A stretch of DNA of 64,000 nt from Rhizopus sp. PT2906. Its lineage: Eukaryota; Mucoromycota; Mucoromycetes; Mucorales; Rhizopodaceae. The stretch is from NCBI GenBank assembly GCA_025529335.1, contig JAMYHX010000175.1, positions 1-64,000 of the forward strand, in the 5' to 3' direction. Below the pieces are notes generated by a model. That model searched no databases. It saw only the letters and a list, made by a program, of their open reading frames with translations, and was not told the origin of the DNA. The position numbers and the translations under genes were made by a program. Positions 13,460 through 25,171 of the stretch are shown here, piece by piece (the stretch's first letter is position 1; each line of letters opens with the position of its first letter).

Positions 13460-14052
13460 AACGTACCGAGCAGGAGAAACTAGCTCATGGACTGTTCACA
13501 AGTAAATTTCCAGAACCTTTCATTGAGCATTTTCTGGATGAAAATTCAAAAAGAAAGCACCAGTTCTCTTGAGATCTTTACAAAAAGATCATGGAGGATG
13601 TACACGGCAGCCCTGTTAACAAGAAAACGTTCAACGCTGCTCGTGATCACCTCATGCTGTTCAAACTACTAGCTCTCATTCGCTAAATAAAAGACAAACA
13701 CAAGTTCGAGGCTGGTAAGCCATTCAACGCCATTGATCCTCGTGGAAAACTTGGAGCCGTCGAGCTTCTGGAGGAAATGGCAGCTCCTTACATACTCATG
13801 CGCTCGTTCTGATTCTTGGGGTGCCAATTTGTTGATTTGATACTACTGGTCTCACGGGAGAAAAACATGTGTTTCAATGAGTCCATTAGTATGCAAGGTA
13901 GATCCAATAATATCAAAAAGTTGATAACTAATAATTTCAAAGCAGAAAAAGAACCAGAAGCAGGTAATGCATCCGAAAAGGATGGCCCATACCATTCACC
14001 TGCTCCTACGAGCGCGCCATCTAAAGAAAGTGATGGTAATGAGAAGAGGTAA
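13460..14052 (+). pseudogene. Decayed unidentified coding sequence
   Basis: From 13460 one frame stays coding-like for about 200 nt (HERTEQEKLAHG, KKIMEDVHGSPVNKKTFNAA, DHLMLFKLLALIR) but is broken by an in-frame TGA and then a TAA. Further coding-like sequence follows (FNAIDPRGKLGAVELLEEMA, with another stop), then an open stretch 13816-14052 ending in a Ser/Pro/Glu-rich tail. I do not recognise the family. The repeated stops and the transposon-rich neighbourhood suggest a decayed gene or element rather than a working one, although undetected introns could explain some of the breaks. Confidence 0.4.
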
Positions 14053-14423
14053 GGTATAACAAACGAATATCTGATAATAACATGATGCAACTTTGCTTAC
14101 ATATATTTTTATAGTGATGGTAGCTCTTTAGACATGGCAAACATATTTTCGCAAGTCACCTATGGCAACAAACGAAGCAGTGATACTAAAGGTACTTTAT
14201 TAATCTTTTTATTAATATATAGTGGTATCGATTCATTACTTCGCTATAGATAAGCGAAAGATCAAAAGAAGAATGATACGTAAAAAGAAATAGTTTTTAT
14301 TACTATTTATAAGTTCTAAAATAAATAAAGCATAAGATAATAAGCTATTTTATATAATGCATATGAAGTAATAATAGTAGCAAAGGGGTGGTGGGAAACG
14401 CTGAATCTTGTTTTTTTTTTGGC

Positions 14424-14558
14424 GAGTAGAAATCTTTAGATAGTCAGAAGAAACCATTAGATGGCGATCTAAAGATTTCTAAGTTTTTTTTTTCGCAAAA
14501 CGAAGAAATGTGAAGATCGATCTAACGATTTCTTCAGACTATCTAAAGATTTCTACTC
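14424..14558. repeat. MITE-like inverted-repeat element
   Basis: Perfect 22-nt terminal inverted repeats: GAGTAGAAATCTTTAGATAG (first 20 nt) at 14424-14445 and its reverse complement at 14537-14558. Complementarity continues inward with few mismatches for roughly 20 more nt (around 14446-14466 against 14516-14536), leaving a short AT-rich centre with a T-run near 14485-14493. Total length is about 135 bp with no coding capacity. It lies about 40 bp before the MULE transposase relic and may be a non-autonomous relative or part of that element's terminus. Confidence 0.65.
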
Positions 14559-14597
14559 AATTTTTTATTAAAATTTTCTGTCAAAATTTCCTACAGT

Positions 14598-15306
14598 GTG
14601 AATGATAATAATCACATCGACATGGTGTTCTTCTGCCATGAGTTATCTGTCCTTAAAGCAATAAGAATGCCGGAGAGCATTATAATTGATGCTACCTACA
14701 AAACTACTGCACATAAACTGGTATTTGTCAACATCGTAGGAACAAGCAGCATGATGAAGAAAAAAGATTCTCTATCAACTTTTGAAATTTCCGGTGCGTG
14801 GATTAATGAAGAAAAGTAGTTTAATTATGAATGAGTGCTCAACTGCCTTAAGAACACGATCTGGCCTTCCGATTTACAAGAAAAAAATTCATCTTCCTTC
14901 AGTTATTGTTACAGACAATGACAGAGCATTGAGAGCAGCAATATCGACCATATTCAATACATTTTTGAATATGCTCTGTTTCATCTACCTACAGAGAAAC
15001 TTCGAAATCAACTTGATGCAGCATGTAGCGGAAAGCAATAAGGATAAAAGAGATCTCATCAAGCTTCATATTCAAGCTATACTCCAAGATATTGCACTTA
15101 GGGCAGACACCAAACAAAGCATGGAAGAAGCTGTATCTAAAATGAAGGAATATTTCCTAAAAGCTGATGTTTGTAAAGCTTCGAAAGAAAAGGACAAAGA
15201 AGACTCCACAGGCATTACCATTAAGTCTATCAAAAATGAGGTAAAGATTGATGTAGTAAAAGGTCTGACTAATTTAACTGGATATAGGCCAATTCAATTA
15301 GTTTAG
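14598..15306 (+). pseudogene. MULE (Mutator-like) transposase relic, frameshifted
   Basis: Two overlapping frames together give a MULE transposase core. The first (14598-14819) contains ESIIIDATYKTTAHKLVF, the typical start of the MULE DDE domain with its first catalytic Asp, then ISGAWINEEK before a stop. The second (14782-15306) continues with LPSVIVTDNDRALRAAIS, the region of the second Asp, followed by LNMLCFIYLQRNFEINL, where MULEs normally carry the LLCxWHxxKN motif. The frame change near 14815 shows decay. Coding-like scraps continue to about 15880 (QSFAFDRILYEVLEIQES). DDE transposases cut and paste DNA between terminal inverted repeats; this copy cannot encode a full enzyme. Confidence 0.7.
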
Positions 15307-16375
15307 AGAAGCGACAGAAAAAGAATAAAACTGCTGAATATATAGACTTGTAAGTGAAAGTAGCCTTGCTAAGTTCATTTCATGAGCATTGAAAGAGGGT
15401 CTCAAGCGCTTAATTGTGCTGTTTTTCTAAAATGAATTTTATGTTTTAGGATGATGCAAGAAGTGAAGCACTGGTAATGCTATCATACATATCAATATAT
15501 GCATTTTAGTAATAGATCAACAACAGAGTTGAAGGTTCGCACTTTGCTATTAAGCATTCAATAAAGTCTTCTTCAGGTACTATAAATATAGTTACCGATA
15601 AGATTGATAAGTGGTATAAAAGAAGGGTAAATTTTTCAAGCTATTACAAATTCTTAAATAAAAACTGGCACTCACAATAGCAACATAGAATGAAGAAAGC
15701 GACTACAAGACAACTATAGAACTGATATCTATAAACAAACTAAAATATACAACAAGGTATTACACTTAGTACAAAGAGTACAATCATTTGCTTTTGATCG
15801 TATACTTTATGAAGTGCTAGAAATTCAAGAGTCAAAAGCACCAATAACCTACATGGAAGCTTGTCATTGTGTAAGTAAGACTTCATTACAACTTGCCTTG
15901 TAAACATATTCTGATAGTCGAAAAAGAAAAAGTTCCACTATCTATAATTGCAAGACAATGGTATATAAATTACAATAAAATAAGCGATGGTAAAAACAGA
16001 GCATATTGGATATAAATTTTATGATAATGAATATTGCATATGACAACTATTCCACTCCCCATTTTACGACGGTAAATGTTTACATAAGCGTATGCTGTTT
16101 ATTTCGTACGCTCATTATTATGTAGTTTTTCAGTCGTATTTTCAATCGACTACAGATCCGACTCTGACAGATTTTGTTGAAACTCATGAACAAATTATTG
16201 TCGCATACTACGTGAAAGGTGAAAATCTTGCGTTCGTGTGGCCTACAATATATGGCAAAGCGCAAGCATTCTATTACAGAAATATTCTAAAATGCAAGCC
16301 GCCAAAAGTCAATACCAAAAATGTCGATTTTGGAAAGGCACCAGAAAATAGGCCAATGCCACAGGCGCTTCCTTG
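15307..16375. other. Transposon-derived debris downstream of the MULE relic
   Basis: AT-rich sequence with short coding scraps: 15775-15870 reads QSFAFDRILYEVLEIQES and ITYMEACHC, resembling the region after the DDE domain in MULE/FAR1 proteins. A 112-codon frame at 16092-16430 (VYVKGENLAFVWPTIYG-like region, then KCKPPKVNTKNVDFGKAPEN) runs into the dispersed repeat that begins at 16376. I see no intact gene. Confidence 0.4.
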
Positions 16376-16711
16376 GGGCGCTGCCTATGTTGTCACTATA
16401 CGACTTTACACTACCAAAGTCTCTGCCTAACCTAAGGCTTGCCCCGTTCACTCGTTGATATAAAATACGATACCATCATAATTACACGTGTTCTTGCATC
16501 TTTGTTGATAGACTGACAACATAAAATTAGAATAATTAGAATAAACAACATTTCTTTTTATCTTTTTTTTTTCGTTTTGAAAAGAAACACAAATCAAGAT
16601 GATGAAAAGTTTTGTTGAGCGACATTATAGGCAATATATAGAGGTAGTGCCTGTAGTATTGGTCTAACTTCTAGCGCATTTTCCGGTGCATGTAGTGTTT
16701 CACTTTTGCAA
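16376..16711. repeat. Dispersed repeat, copy A (paired with 29385-29710)
   Basis: About 330 bp that recurs at 29385-29710 in the same orientation with scattered substitutions and small indels. Shared blocks include the start GGGCGCT(G/A)CCTATGTTGTCAC, then CACTACCAAAGTCT, a TATA-like TGATATAAAATACGA, CATAATTACACGTG, TAACAACATAAA, an ACATTTCTTTTTATC tract, GAAAAGTTTTGTTG and the terminal GGTGCATGTAGTGTTTC. It could be a solo LTR, a non-autonomous element, or the 5' flank of a repeated gene. Copy A runs straight into the decayed family member at 16686. Confidence 0.75.
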
Positions 16712-17696
16712 AGAGTGCTTTATTGATATAGCTATTCAGCCTGAGATTCCGGAAGGCAAAGAAGAAGATAAAGCAACGTCGGCAAGCAACTCCAGCGGCA
16801 GTACAACAAGCAATAGCACGAGAAGAAACAGAAATGTGGCAACTGTCTCGTCGGCGTTCCTGGATAGTTTTCGCACAACTTATGAAAATATGATCGATGA
16901 AAAAAAAAAAAAAAAATGGATTCTGAAGACAGGAAAGATAACTAAGGATGAGATTTTCCGGCATGGCCACTAATGCCAATTCGAAAAGTAAGTGTATTAT
17001 CTTGCCAATAGTAAAATCGCTGACTGCTGTAGGATAGTTTGTCTCATGGTTTTAATATCGATCCTTCCAATCCGCTGTGGAAAAACAGATTTACGAACGA
17101 TGAGATCGGTGAAACGCGCAGACACAACCCACATACGCTTCCACCTTGCCCTGATCAACTACTGGATTATTTGAATCACTTTTCTGACAAAGTAAACGCG
17201 TCTTTTCTTTCGTTTTTTTTTCTTTTTACAATTATATCTGGCAATTTATAGAAAACACTGAATGCTCTGATCAGTCAAACACGGAAGCGTCATTGCGATT
17301 TCGATAAAGAGTTCAATCTTGAATGGGCGCAACCTTCTATCATTTCAGCATTACGGCTCTTTAGAGGAAACTATTTTCCTCTCACAGACCAAACAGAAGC
17401 TGACATGATCCGACGCATTTGGTCATTCATCGGCAAAGCATTTGACAATGTCAATCTGGATATATGATGGTAAGAATGAAAACCACATATAAATAAATAA
17501 ATTAATTAATTAATTATATTTTTTTAGGGGTGAAAAGGGACGCATTGTAAGCAGTTAACGAAAGAAGAGAGAACAATCAGCGAACGATCGCAAAAAGCAC
17601 GGCCACAGAGCCAATTTGTTGTTCAAATGCAGCAAGGGAGAGCTTGGATGTGCCGAAGTTGGAAAGAAAGACGATGGAGGCAATAGCACTATATAA
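16686..17696 (+). pseudogene. Decayed member of a Mucorales-expanded uncharacterised family
   Basis: The conserved order can be followed through several breaks: KKKKWILKTGKITKDEIFRHG (16890-16976, stop after HGH), then 17042-17191 SHGFNIDPSNPLWKN and PHTLPPCPDQLLDYLNHF. A 61-nt intron (17192-17252) follows, then KTLNALISQTRKRHCDFD, and ADMIRRIWSFIGKAFDNVN, an in-frame TGA, a probable intron 17470-17528, then GEKGRIVSS, TAA, GHRANLLFKCSKGELGCAE and VGKKDDGGN. From general knowledge this arrangement (W-x-L-x-x-G start, LP-rich middle, GHR...LLF...E-x-x-K end) recurs in many hypothetical proteins of Mucorales. The final E-rich core is compatible with a PD-(D/E)xK-like fold, which is only inference. 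The nonsense codons make this copy non-functional. Confidence 0.6.
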
Positions 17697-18853
17697 TTCA
17701 AGATTATTCGATTGATGGATGGTAGATAAAGCATAATTTTTATTATTTCTAAATTCAAATATATCTTCATCATATTTAATATATGTTTCAATTCTTCAAA
17801 AACTTCGTTATAAATCTCTTCATGTTTATTTAGTATTTTACTATATGATTTTTAAACAAAGTATAATTAGCTTCTGATGTATAATTACTTTTAAGAATGA
17901 ATAAAGTATTATAACAAGCGTTGCTTATATCTATCATTGGCTAAATATGGTACGCATTGGAGTAAATGCTGAGGAACGACTTTGCTTCCCTTTATATAAA
18001 AAATAATGCCAAGGTTCATTCAATTCAAACACGATCTTATTTCTGGATCCAGTGAATTCATTCCGTGAACATGAAGGTTTTTTGCACAACATCAATTTCT
18101 AAGACAGCGACTTTACTACCTGGGAATAGTGTAACACATTCTCAATACGGGACCAATTGTAGCGGAGTAAATGCTGGGAATTAATAATACAATATGTCAT
18201 ATTTACCTGGTATCACGCATGATCGGCAACCACTTGTTTATATTTTCCCACTAAATCAAGCTGATAGCAAGTCATTTTGAAATGACAACCAACAAAAATA
18301 ACCATGTAAGAAGCTTCATTAACTAACCTACTATAAACAATTCTATTTCGCAAAATACAAAACAGAATTACATAGAATACGTTGGCCCCGCACAACTTGT
18401 ATCAAGCCAACGCGCATCTTCGGCTCTTGGTACGCTTGTTGTACAAAACGTGTTTAAATTTTGATTTAATGGATCAAAAAATTAAGCACTTTCAATGGTA
18501 AAAGATCTGCAAAATGCATAGCTTTAATGTTACTATCAAAATAAATGAAAATAAGAGAGCTATCCTCTTTGACTGATGACATGTCTCTAAAGATGACCAG
18601 GGCGTGAGATAAATAATATAATTCTATATTAGTCATATCATCATCGTACGAAACTTGATGTATTGTTAATGCAATGTGAAGTACGGATAAAATTCGGGGT
18701 CGGAAAAATTATAAAAAAAAGTTTATATAAATAGGGCAACTTGATTTGAAGGTTCGTCATAAGTAAATCAAAAGCTTAAACGAGAAAAGGTTGCTGCTCA
18801 AAAAAAAAACAAACATATGAATCATGGTTACTAATATCCCTTCATTAGTCTAA
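17697..18853. other. Intergenic AT-rich sequence, no gene seen
   Basis: No supported coding region. A short motif GGAGTAAATGCTG occurs twice (near 17958 and, with one difference, at 18162), which suggests an old local duplication or repeat. The last 200 nt should contain the promoter of the MFS transporter (TATA-like TATATAAATAGGG near 18723). Confidence 0.5.
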
Positions 18854-20818
18854 ATGACTAACTCAACCCCAAGTAGTAAGAGCTCTACAGACACTATGGA
18901 AAATACTGATATAGAAGCATCTAAACAGCAATTTACTGATGATAAACAACAACAGCAACAGCAAGAGTATAATTATAAAGATGATCCCGATAATCCATTA
19001 GTAAATTGTTAAAGACTGACTCTTTTTACACACATTCTGACGATATTTATTTTCAGAATTGGTCAAAAAGTAAGAAATATACCGGATTTTTTATCGTGTT
19101 CATGATGTCCTTCATGGGCTATTTTACCTCTGCTGTTTATGTAAGTGCAAACCGTAGTGTACATAGTCGTACCTAACAGCCTATTTAGATGCCAGCAACT
19201 CATGACATTATGGTCTATTTCAATACGAATCTCACAGTAAGTCCACATTTTCACAAGCATAATCAGGTTACACTAAATCATTTGTTATCTATAGGTTATC
19301 AATGCAACCATTGCGCTATATATCATGATGAATGCAATTGCTGTAAGAACAAGTATACTCTATAAGTAATATAACTAAATTCTTTACAGCCTCTCTTTCT
19401 GGCACCTCTTAGTGAACGTGTTGGTCGAAGGTACGGAAAAGGAACATTGAGAGTGAGATTTTTATTGACATATGAATCAATAGATGGGTTTACATAATCT
19501 GCATGGCTATTTATACTGTCTGTACAATTGTGTGTGGTATATCCAAAGGTATCGGTTTATTCTTTGCATTCAGATTGTTACAAGGTATTTTTGGAAGCGT
19601 TGGTCAAGCAGTTGGTGGAGGTACCGTTTCTGACATTTTTGAACCTCATGAACGTGGTAGAGCTATGGGTATTTACATGTTGGGGTAAAAGGCTTATGAA
19701 TAATAAGATACTACAGGTCATTAACAACTTTATTTTATAGAACCATTCTTGGTCCTGCCATTGCACCTGTTATCGGTGGTTACCTTGATCAATACCTGGG
19801 CTGGCGTTGGATCTTTTACGTCTGTACAATTCTCGGTGGAGCTATCACCATAGCAGCTTTATTTTTTCTCAAGGAAACACTTTACAGACCTGGTCAAAAA
19901 GAAGTTGCCCCTATTGGTATCAAAGAACGACTTGAAAGGCTCAAGTTTAATCCAGTAAGTGATCAATTGTAACATCTGACTGTTTAATACTTACTTTGAT
20001 CTACAGTTTGCTAGTCTCCAGATGCTCGCCCTTCCTGAAGTTGGTTTGTCCTGTCTTCCTGTGAGTATAGCTTTTGGTTGGTTTTACTACTTTGTTACCA
20101 TTCTCCCAGCTACCTTTGGAGAAATCTATGGATTCTCTTCTGGCTCTATCGGGTTATGTTATTTGGCAGGTGGTGTAGGCAACGTTGTAGGAGCTATCGT
20201 AGCAGGGTTTTCATCTGACAAGCTTTACCAAAGAAGTATTGCAAATAATGGAGGCATTGTTATCAAGGAGTTCCGCTTGCGTACTATTTATTTTAGTGTT
20301 TTTTTCTATTTGGCAGGCTCCCTTATGTATGGCTGGTTTCTTCAATACCGTATATTCTGGTTTGCAACCCTTGTAGGATATGCTTTGAGTAAGTTGTAGC
20401 ACTTGTATTTGAATGTGAACTCATCTCTTATCTAATCATACAGCCACATTTGGTCTCATGTCTGCTATTACTACTGTCAATACCTACATTGTAGAAGCGC
20501 ATCTTAAAAAAGCTGCCTCAGGTACTACATAAACATATGCCTATTCCGATGCATTCTTACAAATTATATTATAGTTGTTTCTTCAAATAACTTTGCAAGA
20601 AATACATGTGCAATGATCTTTTCTCTGTGTGCTGTCTCGATTCGAGGATCCTTGGGTGATGGATGGTCTTAGTAAGTTCATTCCATGATTGCGTTTTATA
20701 TATTTACTGATTCATTTTTAGCACCTTTATGGGCCTCATGACCACAGTATCCTTTTTAATATGTATACCCTTAGTACAAAAATATGGTCCTCGCTGGAGA
20801 GAATTAGCCAATGCATAA
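18854..20818 (+). CDS. Major facilitator superfamily transporter, DHA1 drug:H+ antiporter type
   Basis: Eleven exons join in phase to 478 aa: 18854-19000, 19057-19140, 19189-19236, 19295-19342, 19390-19430, 19484-19684, 19741-19954, 20007-20388, 20444-20521, 20575-20671, 20722-20818. The cytosolic N-terminus is Gln/Asp-rich (a run of six Gln near residue 40), followed by about twelve hydrophobic segments. Signature motifs: PLFLAPLSERVGRR in the loop after TM2 (motif A), FRLLQG with the VGGGTVSDIF loop (TM4-5), and GTILGPAIAPVIGGYL in TM5 (antiporter motif C). These place it with fungal DHA1 exporters such as FLR1/TPO-type polyamine or multidrug carriers in the plasma membrane. The substrate cannot be read from sequence. 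It is convergent with QRI7 (175 nt apart). Confidence 0.85.
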
Positions 20819-20993
20819 TTATGTATTGTATGTATTTAATTAGTAAATAGACATAGTGATTTTTAATAAATCTGTAATCGCTACATTGATAAAAGAGCTC
20901 TTATTTTAATATGAAAACATCATTTGTACACACTATATTACACTTTGATTCTATAATTAAAAAAGCAAAGACATGCCACCATACTAAAGGAGC

Positions 20994-22242
20994 CTATTCT
21001 CTTTGCTTTAAGGATTCAAGTGGCCATACAGGAATGGTCGTGATCGTATAATCATCCACTAGACCTGCTTGGAATCGTTCAAGTCCAGCCCAAGCTATCA
21101 TCACACCATTATCTGTACACAGCTGAGGAGGAGGACATATCAGTGGCAGTCCATAAGCATTTACCAGTGTTTCCAATCTAATATCATGAGTCAGTACATG
21201 TTTATAGTTTCTGCCTTTGATTCCTACCTTGATCGAAATAACTTATTACTAGCTACACCGCCGCTTACAACAAACGCATTCAATGGCTTCTTATGCTTAA
21301 CTATTTCTTGCTCTAGTGCCAACTTGATCTTTTGTTCAAGATGATTGATGCATATCATTTGGAATGCAGCTGCTAAATCATTTACATCCCTTGGGTTACT
21401 GAGATCAATAGATGGATCCTTAATAAGACGATCCATCGCAGACTTTAATCCTGCAAAACTAAATTTTAATTCCTTCTTTCTTGATAACGACAAAGGTAAT
21501 GGTAGTTTCGAAATGAATCTCTCTGGATCTCCCTCAGAGGCTGCCTTTTCTAATGCTGCACCTGGTCCTCCCCTTCTTCCCTGGATCCAGTTCAGTTTCA
21601 GTGACCTCGATGCTTTATCAATCGCTTCGCCTACAGCATTATCCATTGTGCCTGCAAGTTCATTATAGTCACCGATATTATTTGCTGTCAACAAAAGTGT
21701 ATGTCCGCCAGATATAAGCAGTGTCATGAACGGAAACTGTGGGTATGGTGCATTGTCTGCATTGGGTGTTGTCAGTCTGGCTGTTAGTGCATGGGCTTCC
21801 TGTAGTCGTCAATGTTATTTTGTATGATAGTCTAAAAAAATATATTTACCATATGATGAACGCCAATCAATGGCTTTCCGCATACAGCTGCCATCGTCTT
21901 TGCAGCATTTAAGCCAACAGGAAGACAAGGAGGTAATCCAGGACCTCTTGTTACTGCAATGGCGTCTAAATCTTGTACAGTTAATTTAGCTTTTTGAAGT
22001 GCCTCACTAACAACACCAGGTAAGTTGCGACTATGACTTTCGCAAGCTAGCATGGGTACGATTCCACCTTTGGGTTCATGTAACTCTTGTTGGCCACGGA
22101 CTACTTCTGCAAGGATTTGACGATCGGAAGTGACAATGGCTGCGGCAGTATCATCGCAAGAAGTCTCTATTCCAAGAACCTTCAAGGGTCTTTTAGACGG
22201 TAATCTCTTGCTTATTCCAAATATATTCCTTATAAAGCTCAT
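20994..22242 (-). CDS. QRI7: Mitochondrial tRNA N6-threonylcarbamoyladenosine transferase (QRI7/OSGEPL1)
   Basis: Three exons, 22242-21850, 21799-21228 and 21177-20994, give 382 aa in phase. It belongs to the Kae1/TsaD ASKHA-fold family: VLGIETSCDDTAAAIV near residue 23 (nucleotide-binding phosphate loop), the metal-binding HxxxH formed across the first intron (GVHHM + EAHAL), LISGGHTLL, and the C-terminal VVSGGVASNK and CTDNGVMIAW motifs. This enzyme transfers the threonylcarbamoyl group to A37 of ANN-decoding tRNAs. The basic N-terminal extension (MSFIRNIFGISKRLPSKRP) fits a mitochondrial presequence, so this is the organellar paralogue, not cytosolic Kae1. Length is close to yeast Qri7. 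Confidence 0.92.
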
Positions 22243-22516
22243 TATGAAAACAAAACTGTCAAAAATGAAGCCCCTTGTTGTATCGGCCCTAATTTATTCT
22301 TCCTTTTTTGGAAATTAGCTCCCTTTCAAACGTGTTTCATGGCATCCGTTGCTATGGATACAAACAGTAAAGTATAAAAAAAAAAAGGACAATCATATGA
22401 TGGACTAAAAATAAAAATCAAGCTCTACTTTATAAATAGTATTAAATAAGTGCATATATATGCGTGTGTGTAAATATATACAAATTAGAGAAAAAGGGTA
22501 AAGGTATACGAATAAA

Positions 22517-23890
22517 TTAAAAATCTGGAAATAAATCACGGAAAGGATCATCTTGAGATTGATCGCTTATATTCTCTTCAGGGTACTTTTCAAAGTTACT
22601 AGTATCATATTCATTTGAATGCGCTGGGATAATGGGTGCCTATAACAAGTTAGTATCTTCCAGAGAATATACACACATCATTCAACTTACTCTAACCGTT
22701 TTATTAAGTAATCCATGCCAATCTGTAGTGCGAAACCACTTGTGTCTTTTAACATCATCTGCCCCGCCTTTTAGGTTGCCTAACCTGCGTGTTCTATCAA
22801 TAACGAGTAGTTTCTTGAGTAGATCCTTTGCCGCATTTTCGAAATAACTTGGGTACTGTACTCTACCGCCTAGGATGCGTTCATAGATACCGAAATGGTT
22901 GTCGTCATAGAATGGAGGATGGCCAGCCATCATTTCATATATCAGTATCCCAAGTGACCACCAGTCAACTGATTTACTATGGCCCTTACTTTGAATAATT
23001 TCAGGTGCTAAATACTCTGGTGTACCACAAAGGGTCCACGTCCTGTCCTGTACTTTCTTTGCAAAACCAAAATCAGCTATTTTTACATATCCTCGGTTGT
23101 CTAACAGTATATTCTCTGGTTTTAAATCACGATAGATGATATCCTTTGAATGAAGATACTCTAATGCCAATACTATCTCTGCTGCATAGAAACGAGCTGT
23201 GTCGTTGGGGAATCTACCAGATTTTCTAAGATGTCTAAATAATTCGCCTCCAATGATATATTCTTGAACCATATACAAATTGACCTGATCTTGAAATGTA
23301 CAATACCTATAATCATAGTGAATATAAGCGTATATGAAAGAACATATCCTGTATTACACTTCTTACAGTTGTACTATAAATGGAAAGTTGATTTGAGAAA
23401 GCACTTCCCTTTCTGAATTAATGTGCTCTACTTGCTTTAGCTTTACGATTTCGGCTTTCTTTAATACTTTAATCGCATAATACTTCTTGGCCTTTTTTTC
23501 TTTTGCCAAATAAACTCTTCCAAATGTGCCCGTTCCTATATAAAAAAGATGAGATTGATGCAAACCATATTGTATAAACCATCTACCAAGTGTTTCAATA
23601 AGTTCATAGTCATGGATGCCTACAGAAGGCGATGGATCAAATATAGGAGGTTGGCTATATATCTTTTGTAATTGTTCTTGATGTGCTATCCATCTTTCCG
23701 AGTCAGCAGAGGATTTAATGGTTGACATATCACTCTGATCGTCCTTCTTTGTCCATATACCCTGTATGGTTATGGTCGGACTGAAACTAACAGATGCTGA
23801 AGATGCCGATTCTTTTGGTGGAGGTGTAATAACAGTGTCAATACGCTTGAAGAAAGAAGTGACCAGATTGGAAATTAGTTTTAAAGGCAT
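22517..23890 (-). CDS. cAMP-dependent protein kinase catalytic subunit (PKA-C)
   Basis: Four exons, 23890-23587, 23535-23367, 23306-22691 and 22639-22517, encode 403 aa. The first intron interrupts the glycine loop, which becomes LGTGTFGRVYLAK only after splicing. AGC-kinase landmarks follow: AIKVLKK (ATP-binding Lys), IIYRDLKPENILLD (catalytic loop), KIADFGFAKKV (DFG), TWTLCGTPEYLAPE (activation loop Thr in the PKA form), WWSLGILIYEMMAG, and the C-terminal tail ending DLFPDF, matching the FxxF that docks on the N-lobe. The N-terminal extension of about 95 residues is Ser/Thr-rich, as in other fungal PKA subunits. It acts downstream of cAMP in growth, morphology and nutrient sensing. Mucorales usually have several paralogues; which one this is cannot be told. 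Confidence 0.92.
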
Positions 23891-25171
23891 CGTCTCTTGC
23901 TATTTTATTGCCTCTGAAAGAAAACGAGAAAAAGACGAGACGAAAAATTAAAGCAGAATGAAATGTTCGGTGTTTAGATTTTAAGCGAACCCGTTGCTAG
24001 ACACATGATTTCCAAACTGGAATACATGTCCCCAAGCAAAAGTCTGGGCAACCTGCTCCTTTTAGGAATTATCATTGCTCTGCTTTCCAAACCAACTTTG
24101 ATATTTTGGTTTAAAACGGTGATAAATATTTGTAATAGATGCGCACATGACAGAGCACTTGCATTGAACCTGCAGCAATTGGGAGCCAAGGGAGACACCC
24201 TGTACCACATTTTATTGCTAGATCCTGAATTCTGATAGTTTAAGCAAAATGAAAGTTATTGACCCAGTCATTACTATTAAATGATCATGACGCCACACAT
24301 GTACAAGATCGTCATATTAATCAAATGAGTTTTATATAGAATGGGTTTAGAAACACCCTGTAATGTTTCTTCTGCATCACTTATTGCTTGAATAGGAAAT
24401 CATGCGCAAATGTAGAAACATTAGTACGCCCACATGCACTGTCCTAAAGTCGCAAATACTAGCAGAATGAAAACGTATATAAAGAACAACACGGCTAGCA
24501 TGTATTATCGTCTTGATATTGTTTTCCAATGACACAGCAAAACATGACAATCATTCTTTAAAGCACAAGATACAGGAGAAAAAATTAGACTGCTGCAGGC
24601 TGATTAAGTGCAACCAATAGCTAATAAAAGAGAAAAAATGACTTTGAAGGCATAAGAAAAATGAATAGTAGAAGGTCATTGTATATTTTTCTAAAGCTAC
24701 AACGAATGAAACGGACCAATGTCCACAATGAAGGGTTAATGAATAATTGCGGATAATGTATCTATCTGTACACTATTCCAAGGCTATTCTTGTATATTTT
24801 ACTTTTATATACTCCAGAGCACATTATTGTAGCTTATTCCAAGTGTAATTTAGAATAATGTTTACTCAGAAACAATCTCCATCGGATGGGAGCATATCGG
24901 ACTCTGTCGACCTTAACATGGAAGGCTCTTACCGGGGAAAGCATACATTATAATTATGTATGCTGGGTTCATCCGACATTAAAACCTTCATGGCATCATT
25001 ATACTATTATTGGATCCTGCACGACTTCTTGTAGAGAACTTCATTGAAACAATAGTAGTTACAGAATTTGAGATGTTCTTTTAGTTGTAGCAACAACACC
25101 ACGGACAATATAAACGTAAGGTTCATTATCGCCAAAGGCACCTCTTTCTTTTCCCTTTAGCTTTTTGCAAC
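23891..25171. other. Intergenic between PKA-C and acyl-CoA oxidase relic; one small ORF
   Basis: A 76-codon plus-strand frame at 24005-24235 encodes a possible membrane segment (LGNLLLLGIIIALLSKP) followed by a hydrophilic tail, but an equally long frame lies opposite and I recognise no family. The rest (24236-25171) is AT-rich and shows nothing coding. The PKA promoter must lie just right of 23890. Confidence 0.4.

Noticed and set aside
24005..24235. Small membrane protein gene
   Set aside because: One hydrophobic stretch only, an equally long frame lies opposite, and no homologue is recognised; kept only as a note in the intergenic entry.
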